Shown here piece after piece: positions 43,822-53,500 of a stretch of 64,000 bases of DNA. Made by a program: the position numbers and the translations under genes. The DNA comes from Planctomycetota bacterium. Lineage in GTDB: Bacteria > Planctomycetota > Planctomycetia > Planctomycetales > Planctomycetaceae. Location of the stretch: positions 124,001 through 188,000 of the forward strand of contig JAHZKX010000045.1 of assembly GCA_022600195.1 (NCBI GenBank), given 5' to 3'. How positions within the stretch are numbered: position 1 is the first letter of the stretch; every line of letters starts with the position of its first letter. The notes under the pieces are model-generated. The model did not search any database, was not told where the DNA came from, and saw nothing but the letters and a program-made list of their open reading frames with translations.

Positions 43822-43876
43822 CAGAGTGTCACTATTTGAATTGCTTTTGGCTTTCAATGGTGATCAGTTACAGAGT

Positions 43877-43900
43877 GACAATAAACTCCGTTTTATTGTC
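43877..43900 (+). promoter_or_regulatory. AT-rich hairpin in the cold-shock leader
   Basis: Perfect 9-bp stem GACAATAAA / TTTATTGTC with loop CTCCGT, ending about 16 bases before the AGAGGA ribosome binding site. Confidence 0.45.
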
Positions 43901-43930
43901 GAGCGACTTTTAAGTTAGAGGATGGGCTTT

Positions 43931-44128
43931 ATGGCCACTGGAACAATTAAAAAAATTACTGAAAAAGGGTTTGGCTTCATTAACGATGGTCAACAGGATA
44001 TCTTTTTTCATCTCTCGTCATTGGATGGCATCACATTCGATCAACTGGTAGAAGGTCAAACTGTAGAGTTTGAAACCGAAAAAAGTGATCGTGGCCTGCG
44101 TGCAGTTCGGGTTACTACTTCCGAGTAG
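43931..44128 (+). CDS. CspA-family cold-shock protein
   Basis: Single cold-shock domain of 65 residues that binds single-stranded RNA/DNA. RNP1 is KGFGFI and RNP2 is DIFFHLSSL. The ATG at 43931 has AGAGGA at 8 bases; the alternative ATG at 43922 overlaps that site. The long AT-rich leader with two hairpins suggests regulation at the RNA level, as is known for other cold-shock genes. Confidence 0.93.
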   Translation: MATGTIKKITEKGFGFINDGQQDIFFHLSSLDGITFDQLVEGQTVEFETEKSDRGLRAVRVTTSE

Positions 44129-44138
44129 AGTTCACATT

Positions 44139-45011
44139 TCAATCCCACGCTTCTACGGTATTTTGTAGTGCGCCCAGCCCTTGTATCTCGACAATAGCCT
44201 GGTCTCCAGGTTTAAGATATACAGGAGGTTTGCGTGCCATTCCTACTCCAGGGGGCGTTCCGGTAAAGATAATATCGCCTGGTTCGAGTGTCATTAATTG
44301 AGACACGAACTGGATTACCTGTTCTACGGTAAAGATAAATTTATCGGTATTGGAATTCTGCATTACCTTTCCGTTAAGAGTCAATTTAATGGGCAGGTTG
44401 TTGGCATTACTAATTTCATCAGCCGTTACGAGGTAAGGGCCAGTCGGAGCGAAGGTGTCCGCTGTTTTTCCTAACAGCCACTGTCCGCCCGGTCGGCCTA
44501 TTTGCCAGTCACGTGCTGAGACATCGTGGCCGTTCATGTAACCTGCGATGTAACGGGGAGCGTCCGCCTCGCTGACGCAGCGGCATGTTTTCCCGATGAC
44601 AACAACGAGTTCTGCTTCATAATCGACTTCTCTGGCGATTGCTGGAATGCGAATGGGGAAGTCCGTTCCGGTAACGGCGCTGGAAAACTTGCTGAAACAG
44701 ACTGGTTCATCCGGGAACGGCATTCCAGTTTCCTCAGCGTGATCCCGATAGTTCAAGCCTATACAGAGCACTTTTCCCGGACTGGGAATTGGCGCTAAGG
44801 GTGTGCCTGCAATCAGTTGATTTGCCTGCTCTGCCTGTCTGGCTGCCTTTCGGGCACGTTCCAGCCCTCCTTCCAGAGTGAGGATGTCTTTGAGAGATCG
44901 TGGCAGACTTTCATCAAAAGCGTGCAGGTCAAAAAATTTCAGTTCTTCGTCCTGATCAAGTACTGAGGCCACGGAATTTCCTTGATCTGTTTGCAAAGTT
45001 GCCAACTTCAT
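44139..45011 (-). CDS. Fumarylacetoacetate hydrolase (FAH) family protein
   Basis: Metal-dependent hydrolase or decarboxylase of 290 residues. The C-terminal FAH domain is clear: ICIGLNYRDHAEE, PVCFSKFSSAV, the metal-binding DYEAELVVVIG, 'YMNGHDVSARDWQ' and 'PGDIIFTGTPPGVG'. An N-terminal domain of about 70 residues is as in two-domain members. Likely acts on a small oxo-acid, but the substrate is not readable. It converges on the cold-shock gene with 10 bases between stops. Confidence 0.9.
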   Translation of the reverse strand: MKLATLQTDQGNSVASVLDQDEELKFFDLHAFDESLPRSLKDILTLEGGLERARKAARQAEQANQLIAGTPLAPIPSPGKVLCIGLNYRDHAEETGMPFPDEPVCFSKFSSAVTGTDFPIRIPAIAREVDYEAELVVVIGKTCRCVSEADAPRYIAGYMNGHDVSARDWQIGRPGGQWLLGKTADTFAPTGPYLVTADEISNANNLPIKLTLNGKVMQNSNTDKFIFTVEQVIQFVSQLMTLEPGDIIFTGTPPGVGMARKPPVYLKPGDQAIVEIQGLGALQNTVEAWD

Positions 45012-45320
45012 GCAGTGATTCTCCTGATTATTTAAAATATATGTGTGAAACAGAAACTGGTATCTGTTTTTGGTAGCATTGCAGGAATTTTGGGCTGCCT
45101 TTTTCTATGAATATAGTGAACGTCAGGATCATATCTTTGAGTTCTGATAGAATCAATCTCGGTGAAGGTTTTCCCGGCCTGGCTCTCAAATAACTGATAC
45201 GTAAGATTTTCTTCTCATCTAGGGAATGCTATGCTGGTGAAAGTTGATCGCCCGATCTACAGGGTGGCATATTTACTAGATCCCAACCCTGAATCATTTC
45301 TTTCATATTCGGATGACATT

Positions 45321-46397
45321 ATGACTAAAGCGACTTATAAAGATGCCGGCGTTGATCTGGATCTCTATCAGAAAGCGATGTCTTCCATTCATCCTCTGCT
45401 GGCGAAAACTCATTTGGCTCAAAAGTCCCGGGTGATGGATTTGCCGGGAGGGTTTGCCGGTTTGTTTCGCCTGAATAATCCGGAACAGGGAAAGTCGGGT
45501 CGCAATTATCAAGATCCTGTCCTGGTTTCGGGAACTGATGGCGTGGGAACCAAGATCAAGGTTGCCATAGAAGCGGGGATTTATAATACGATAGGCATCG
45601 ATCTGGTAGCGATGTGTGTGAATGATTGTCTTTGTCTCGGCGCAGAACCTTTGTTTTTCCTCGATTACATAGCACTTGGGAAAGATGATCCTGATCGCCT
45701 TGTCGATCTGATGGAAGGAGTCAGTAAAGGTTGCGTTCTTTCCCGAGCGGCTCTGCTGGGTGGAGAAACTGCGATCATGCCCGATCTGTATGGTGATGGT
45801 GATTTCGATATGGCTGGTTTTTGTGTCGGAGTCGTTGAGCGCAATCAGATACTGGATGGTCACGCAATTCAAGCGGGAGATGTAGTGCTTGGTTTGGAGT
45901 CGAGTGGTTTTCATTCCAACGGCTATAGCTTGATCCGCAAAGCTGTGTTTGAAATGGCAGGTCTGGGAATTGACGATCCGATTGAGGAATTAAACCAGCG
46001 GACTGTCGGTAGCCTGCTTTTGGAACCAACGCGGATCTATACCGCCGCCATCAATTCGATTTACGAGACATTTCCCGATCAAATCGTATTAAGCGGGTTA
46101 GCACATATCACAGGCGGGGGATTGGTTGAAAATGTGGAACGCATATTACCCGCCAATCGACGGATCGAAATGAAGAAGTCGGCCTGGGAGGTTCCCGCTC
46201 TCTTTGAATGGCTGCAATCTCTGGGGAACATAGATGAGGAAGAAATGTTCCGAGTCTTCAATATGGGAATCGGCATGGTGGCGATCGTGCGAGCCGATCA
46301 TTCGGAGGCGGTTCAGGAAAAACTCCAGTCCAGCCAGATTCTGACTCACATATTAGGCAAAGTGACAGAAGGCGAAAAAGGGGTCACCCTGTCCTGA
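45321..46397 (+). CDS. purM: Phosphoribosylformylglycinamidine cyclo-ligase
   Basis: Fifth step of purine synthesis (FGAM to AIR, using ATP). Motifs: KSRVMDLPGGFAGLF, the ATP-binding 'LVSGTDGVGTK', 'ALLGGETAIMPDLY', 'GLESSGFHSNGYSL' and 'GLAHITGGGLVENVERI'. From the ATG at 45321 (MTKATYKDAGVD) it is 358 residues, the typical length. A longer frame from 45231 has a good AGGGA site and adds 30 residues (MLVKVDRPIY) that family members lack, so the start is not settled. No other pur gene is near. Confidence 0.93.
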   Translation: MTKATYKDAGVDLDLYQKAMSSIHPLLAKTHLAQKSRVMDLPGGFAGLFRLNNPEQGKSGRNYQDPVLVSGTDGVGTKIKVAIEAGIYNTIGIDLVAMCVNDCLCLGAEPLFFLDYIALGKDDPDRLVDLMEGVSKGCVLSRAALLGGETAIMPDLYGDGDFDMAGFCVGVVERNQILDGHAIQAGDVVLGLESSGFHSNGYSLIRKAVFEMAGLGIDDPIEELNQRTVGSLLLEPTRIYTAAINSIYETFPDQIVLSGLAHITGGGLVENVERILPANRRIEMKKSAWEVPALFEWLQSLGNIDEEEMFRVFNMGIGMVAIVRADHSEAVQEKLQSSQILTHILGKVTEGEKGVTLS

Positions 46398-46551
46398 AGG
46401 ACGGGACCTGCAATAAGAATGACATTTCTGCTTGCTACACATGAGCAAGATTGCTCCCTGTGCTGCCGATGAGATCTCGCAACAGTCCGAAAGCTTGAAC
46501 AGTGCGGTGAATCAATTTCTCTCGACGATCTGTTCCAGTTGAAATCGTTCT

Positions 46552-47781
46552 TTAGAGTCGGAGATGAATTTTGTTTTTTTCCAGATGGCGCACGATGAGC
46601 CACGTGATCCAGAAGAAGAGGACAAAACTTCCCCAGGCGTACCACTCAGGGGAATCTTTGGTAGCGAATGGTTTGACTGATTCCATGACGAGGTCGTGCA
46701 GGATGTAAGCGACGAGAGCATTCGTACCTAAAGTGCGGAAGAGGGGCAATTGGAAACTTCCCCTGTCACAGGCCAGATGAAAGAGCAGATACACAAACAG
46801 GGACAGACCAGCGGTAAATACCAGGTATGCGAGTGTGCCTGCTCGCTGGCTCATCATCCAGTAGTTCCACTGTCGTTGTTGCTGTTCGGGCGGTTTGACG
46901 AAAGGTGGTTCCGCCAGATATGCGTTGAATGGTTTTCCCTGCTTCGCTTTGAATTGTGCTGCATCGGGAATGACAGGGTGTGCTGCTAACTTCTGATTTT
47001 GATAGGCGGGGTTTGATTGTTCTGCAACGGGAACATCATAAAATCGCGTGCCACACGAGATGCCCCATCCCAGCAGCATTAAAATGGTTGACCAGATCAG
47101 AATTGGTTTGACGCGCGGCAGGTCTTTCGCTTCCACGACCCAGTCACAGGCGAGTGTGCCGATGATTGCGGGAATGGTCCAGGTCAAAAATCCAAGTGGC
47201 CCGCCATCGATGCCGTTGGGTGGCGAGTTGACCCATGTGAAATAGAAGTAATACGAGAGCACGACATGTGCAGCTGCTGAGAAAATCATATAAGCGATCC
47301 GGACACTCGCCCTCGACCGGATGACGGGTAGGATCCAGAGTGAAGTGACCGCGATGTGCATCAGGGTTTGAAACCAGTTCCGTTTGAGCGGCCCCGCGAT
47401 GGTATCCCAGACGCCGATAGACTGGAGTTCGCTCCACGTTTTGGCGATCGGAGAAACACGGTAGATGATTAATGAAACCAGTACCAACCCCAGTAAACGC
47501 CTCACGACGCGCATATAAGCAGAGAAGGCGCCTTCCGATTTCACACGTCGACCAAAGGTCAGGCGAAAGGCAAATCCGACCGCGAACAAAAAGTGAGGCA
47601 TGATCGTATCGGCATAACTGCAGTAGGTATTGTGGTGCTTCAAGACAACCGGACAGACGACAAAAAAGCCCATGTAGTTTACGAGGAACATGCCGGCGAT
47701 GGTGTAGCCGCGAAACTGGTCCAGAGAGACGATGCGTTTTTGGACTTTCTCAACGGGTGCAGGGGAATCGGTGTCTGTCAT
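46552..47781 (-). CDS. Multi-pass acyltransferase-like membrane protein (DUF5009/NagX-like)
   Basis: Inner-membrane protein of 409 residues with about ten hydrophobic segments. The opening RIVSLDQFRGYTIAGMFLVNY is the hallmark of the heparan-alpha-glucosaminide N-acetyltransferase-like family (DUF5009/DUF1624), with HHNTYCSYADTIMPHFLFAVGFAFRL following. Residues about 245-300 form a polar insertion. The family is thought to acylate sugars across the membrane. It lies downstream of the XylR-type regulator in the same direction (177 bases apart), so it may belong to the sugar locus. Confidence 0.85.
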   Translation of the reverse strand: MTDTDSPAPVEKVQKRIVSLDQFRGYTIAGMFLVNYMGFFVVCPVVLKHHNTYCSYADTIMPHFLFAVGFAFRLTFGRRVKSEGAFSAYMRVVRRLLGLVLVSLIIYRVSPIAKTWSELQSIGVWDTIAGPLKRNWFQTLMHIAVTSLWILPVIRSRASVRIAYMIFSAAAHVVLSYYFYFTWVNSPPNGIDGGPLGFLTWTIPAIIGTLACDWVVEAKDLPRVKPILIWSTILMLLGWGISCGTRFYDVPVAEQSNPAYQNQKLAAHPVIPDAAQFKAKQGKPFNAYLAEPPFVKPPEQQQRQWNYWMMSQRAGTLAYLVFTAGLSLFVYLLFHLACDRGSFQLPLFRTLGTNALVAYILHDLVMESVKPFATKDSPEWYAWGSFVLFFWITWLIVRHLEKNKIHLRL

Positions 47782-47958
47782 GTTGTTCCGTCGATTCGTA
47801 GGTGTTAAGGAAAAAGCGAAAGCGATAGGTATTAATCTCTATTAATATACGGTTTGTTACACAAATTGGAATAGGATACGTGTAAATTCAGATGAAAGCA
47901 TTTACAAACTGTGAAGATAAGAAAATGCAGGATGAGAGAGATTATGTTGAGCTATTTA

Positions 47959-49119
47959 TCAGTGGGCGTGTTCCTGATCGCGACGATATTTTCCGGGAGT
48001 GGTTCCGGTCTGCTTTTTAAACGCGACGTTTAGATACTCGGGATGTTGAAACCCGGTGCGTTCGGCAATTTGGATTAATGATAAATCGGTCTCTGTGAGC
48101 AGCTGTTTGACGCGGTCGAGCCGGATACGCATGATTTCTTCGTGAGGTGAGCGGCCAATCAATTTTTGAAATCGGCTTTCGAGTACACGCCGTGAAAGGG
48201 GTACGGATTTGAGTAGATCCTGCACGTTAATGCCATCACAGGCATGGTGGCGAATGAAGCGAACGGCTTCTGAGATATTTTTGTCATCGATGGCTTGAAT
48301 GTCGGTGGATTGTCGCGTGGCAATGCCCAATGGTTTGATTAAGTGTGCATCAGAAGAAACCTTTTGGCCTGAGATCATTCGATCCAGCAAAGCAGCAGCT
48401 TCGTAACCGGTTTGATGTGTATTGGGAATAATACTGGAGAGGGGCGGTTCCGAAAGATTGCAGAGGATTTCGTCATTGTCCACGCCAATGATGGCGACTT
48501 CTTCAGGAACAGAGGCATTGATCGTGCGGCAGGCATCGAGTAACTGTTGCGCTTTGATATCATAACAGGCCATCACACCCACCGGTTTGGGGAGTTGCTG
48601 AATCCATTCAGAGAGACGTCGTTGTTCTACTTCCCAGGGGATGTCTTTTTTTTGTTTCGTTTTTTGGGGGAATACATGGCAGACAAATCCTGCATCAGCG
48701 ATGTGCTTCTGAAAATGTTCTTCCCGCCAGCGAGACCAGTTGAAGCGAAGGTCTCCACAAAAGGCATAGTGTTGAAAGCCGCGTTCGACCAGGTGTTCTG
48801 CAGCCAGATTGGCAATGGCACAATCATCGGTTTCTACCCAGGGGAGTGAAGGGGCCAGCCGGGCAGCGCTCACATCGACGGCAGGTACGCCACTGTTCAC
48901 AACAGCTGCTGCTATTTTCGAATTTTCAATGCGGGCGATCATGCCATCGCCGTGCCAATTTTTGAGCCAGTCTACGTGAACGCTGCCTCTCCCGTGTTCG
49001 GGCAGGTAGATTGACCACGGATGATGTTCATGGATGTAGGACATGATCCCGCGCAATAATCCCCGCGCATAGGAATTCGAAGATTCAATCAGCAGGGCGA
49101 TCGAAGGGCGTTCTTTCAT
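47959..49119 (-). CDS. XylR-type transcriptional regulator (LacI-like sensor with AraC DNA-binding domain)
   Basis: Regulator of 386 residues. The N-terminal 270 residues look like a periplasmic-binding-type sugar sensor (IALLIESSNSYARGLLRGI, 'GVMACYDIKAQQLLDACR', 'EVAIIGVDNDEILCNLSEPPLSSI'); these features match XylR of E. coli. The last 100 are two AraC helix-turn-helices ('LLKSVPLSRRVLESRFQKLIG', 'LIQIAERTGFQHPEYLNVAFKKQTG'). It is divergent from the Gfo/Idh/MocA and CxxCH/DUF1080 genes and probably controls them in response to a sugar. Which sugar is unknown. Confidence 0.92.
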   Translation of the reverse strand: MKERPSIALLIESSNSYARGLLRGIMSYIHEHHPWSIYLPEHGRGSVHVDWLKNWHGDGMIARIENSKIAAAVVNSGVPAVDVSAARLAPSLPWVETDDCAIANLAAEHLVERGFQHYAFCGDLRFNWSRWREEHFQKHIADAGFVCHVFPQKTKQKKDIPWEVEQRRLSEWIQQLPKPVGVMACYDIKAQQLLDACRTINASVPEEVAIIGVDNDEILCNLSEPPLSSIIPNTHQTGYEAAALLDRMISGQKVSSDAHLIKPLGIATRQSTDIQAIDDKNISEAVRFIRHHACDGINVQDLLKSVPLSRRVLESRFQKLIGRSPHEEIMRIRLDRVKQLLTETDLSLIQIAERTGFQHPEYLNVAFKKQTGTTPGKYRRDQEHAH

Positions 49120-49158
49120 GATCTGACACCACGTGCATTAATGAAGAGGTGACATCAA

Positions 49159-49259
49159 TGTGATATTTTAAAGGGGGTTAGCTGGCTGATTCCTTAGGGG
49201 CGGCTAAAATTCCCTGTATTTCGAGGAAATCACAGAGATTTGGCTGGTGAAATATCACA
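49159..49259. promoter_or_regulatory. Candidate operator pair in the divergent promoter
   Basis: TGTGATATTT at 49159-49168 and its exact reverse complement AAATATCACA at 49250-49259 lie 81 bases apart between the divergent regulator and oxidoreductase genes. This is the arrangement expected for a looping dimeric regulator. Confidence 0.45.
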
Positions 49260-49387
49260 ATTAATTATGCGCAAGTTTACATGGTACTAGAATTATGGCG
49301 TTTTACAATGAATAAAGGGCCTTTAATTCTGTAGGGATATGGCATTGCAACAAGCATCTGAGATTATTGCATCGTAGAAGGAATATC

Positions 49388-50503
<1,116 letters not shown>

Positions 50504-50577
50504 ACTACGAATTGAACTACGAATTTCTTTTTCTGATTCCATTGAAAATTTAATATAGATTACTGAGGGAAATGGTT

Positions 50578-53500
50578 ATGGCTCGTTACTCCCTGTTATT
50601 GTTACTGCTGGCAAATGCGGCCCCACTTTTTGGCGCTGAGGATTTCACAATCCATCAGTTTGAACGTCTCCAGTTGGGGAAAACATTCTATGCAGAGGGA
50701 GCCACGTTCGGCGATGTGAATCGTGATGGTCATCAGGATGTGATCTCGGGTCCCTATTGGCACGAAGGTCCTGAATTCAAGACGAAGCACGAATTCTATC
50801 CGGTGAAAGAATGGAGTATTAATGGATATTCCGATAACTTTTTTGCCTACGTGCATGATGTGAACAACGACAAATGGCTGGATATCGTGATTCTCGGATT
50901 TCCGGGTAAAGAAGGATTCTGGTATGCAAATCCGCAGAACAAAACAGGGCACTGGAAAAAGCATCTGGCGCATCCTGCGGTCGATAATGAATCTCCGACT
51001 TATGCCGATCTGACTGGAGATGGGGAACCGGAGCTGGTATTTCATACGGGTGGTCAATTGGGCTACGCGGGGCCCGGTAAAGATCCGACACAACCCTGGA
51101 GCTTTCATGCGATTTCTCCCAATTTGAAATACGGTCGCTTTACGCATGGTTTGGGTGTGGGTGATGTGAACGGAGACGGAAAGCCGGATATCCTTGAAAA
51201 AAATGGCTGGTGGGAGCAACCGTCTAATCTGAGCAAACCAGGTTTCTGGACGCGACATCCCGTCAAATTTTCCGCTGCGGGTGGGGCCCAGATGTATGCC
51301 TATGATGTGGACGGTGATGGAGATCAGGATGTGATCACCAGTAAAGCCGCACATGCTTATGGGCTCTCCTGGTTTGAGAACGTAAAGCGAGATGGTGAGA
51401 TCACGTTTGTTGAACATAAAATAATGGGTAGTAGACCGGAAGAAAACAAATATGGTGTAGTTTTTTCTCAGTTACATGCGGTTGCTCTGGAAGATATGGA
51501 CGGCGATGGCGTGAAGGATATCATCACCGGCAAACGTTTCTGGGCGCACCAAGGCCATGATCCCGGCGCCAAAGAACCTCCCGTGAACTACTGGTTTAAA
51601 ACCGTGCGTACAAAAAAGGGCGTCGACTTTTTACCATATCAGATCAACGATCAATCGGGCGTAGGCACACAAGTTGTTGTGGGAGATGTCACAGGAGACA
51701 AACTTCCTGATGTGGTGGTGGGTAATAAGTCTGGTGCGTACTTATTGGTTCATAAGAAGGTCAAGGTTGACGAAGAAACCTGGAAGAAAGCACAGCCTGA
51801 AAAGTTCGTGCCCAAAAAAGTTTCACTGAAAAACGAATTGAAACCGGGTGAGTTTTTTGCCACGAATGCCGATGGCAAGCGTGTGAATGTTGACTTTGAA
51901 CTAGGTAACTTGAAAGACTGGATTTCCGAAGGTGAAGCATTTAAGCGACAACCAGCCAGGGGAGACACCGTTTATTCCCGACGCAGTGACATGCGGAGTC
52001 ATCATCAGGGTCAATTCTGGGTGGGGACCTACGAATTTCTGGAAGACAATCCTGTGGGGACATTGACGTCTGCTGCAATCAAAGTGACTCAGCCTTTTGC
52101 TTCGTTTTATGTGGGTGGCGGTTCACATGAATCAACGCGTGTCGAAATTGTAGACCGGGCAACGAACAAAGTGATCGCGAAAGCCAGCGGTCGTAACCAT
52201 GAGCGGATGCATCAGACGCTGGTTGATCTGAAAAAATATCAGGGCAAAGAAATATTTATCAGGCTGGTAGATCAACACAGTGGTAGCTGGGGCCACATTA
52301 ACTTTGATCATTTTCGTTTTCATGAGAAGAAACCAGCGGGGCTGGAGCTGGTCAGCAGTGGTGCGCCTCCCAAAACGCATTCGCAGAAATACGATGGTCT
52401 ACCCGGTCCGAAAGCCGCAGAAGTGATGACGGTGCCGGATGGTTTTTCGGTTTCATTGATTGCTGCCGAGCCCGATGTGCAGCAACCGATTGCGATGACC
52501 ATAGATGATCGCGGGCGTCTGTGGGTGGCGGAATCCTATGCATACCCCAGCAGACAGCCTGAGGGTAAAGGGAAAGACCGGATCCTGATCTTTGAAGATA
52601 AAGACGCGGATGGAAAGTTTGAAACGCGTAAGATTTTCAAAGAGAAGTTGAATCTGGTGAGTGGTCTGGAAGTTGGCTTTGGTGGAGTCTGGGTCGGACA
52701 GGCACCGTACCTGTTATTTATTCCCGATAAAAACGGTGATGATGTTCCGGACGCCGCGCCTGAGGTTTTGCTCGATGGCTGGCATTACGAGGATACACAC
52801 GAGACCCTCAATTCTTTTATCTGGGGTCCTGATGGCTGGCTCTATGGTTGTCACGGCGTGTTTACTCATTCCCGCGTCGGCAAACCGGGGACACCTGATA
52901 AAGAGCGGCAGCCGATTAACGCAGGCATCTGGCGCTATCATCCTACGCGTCATGAATTCGAAATCTTTGCACATGGAACCAGCAACCCCTGGGGCGTGGA
53001 CTTCAATGATCAGGGTCAATGTTTTCTGACCTGTTGCGTCATTCCTCATTTGTTTCATGTCGCACAGAATGCCCGCTATCGCAGACAGGCGGGACAGCAC
53101 TTTAACCCCTATACCTACGATGATATCAAAACGATCGCCAGACATCGCCACTGGACTGGCGGGCAATGGAACCAGTCAGACCGCGTGGCTTCGGATCGTG
53201 TAGGAGGCGGACACGCCCATGCGGGGGCGATGATTTATCTCGGCGGAAGTTGGCCGGAAAAATATCGCAATCAGCTGTTTATGAATAACATACACGGTGC
53301 CCGGCTGAACCAGGACGTTCTGACGCGACAAGGATCAGGATATGCAGGGGATTTTGCTCCTGATTTTCTATTCGCCAACGATCGTTCTTCACAGATTCTT
53401 TACTTGCGTACTGGCCCGGATGGACAGGTTTATTTCATAGACTGGTACGATACAAACCAATGCCATCACCGTGAATATCAGAAGCACGATCGTTCGAACG

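Larger units (their letters stand above)
43285..43930. other. Long AT-rich intergenic region before the cold-shock gene
   Basis: About 645 bases between the divergent lipoprotein and cold-shock genes. A 76-residue minus frame at 43413-43643 looks like chance. Two hairpins lie near the cold-shock gene: AATACGC-TTT-GCGTATT plus T-run at 43801-43821, and a 9-bp AT-rich stem at 43877-43900. Confidence 0.5.

Noticed and set aside
45231..45320. N-terminal extension of purM as part of the protein
   Set aside because: A good AGGGA site exists at 45231, but the 30 extra residues do not fit the family; left as an alternative start rather than the main call.
45303..45914. 203-residue minus-strand frame inside purM
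   Set aside because: Fully covered by the well-conserved purM sequence and without a recognisable domain.
50602..51417. 271-residue minus-strand frame inside the giant CxxCH gene
   Set aside because: It lies opposite the regular VCBS repeats, which keep antisense frames open; no own start signal or domain.
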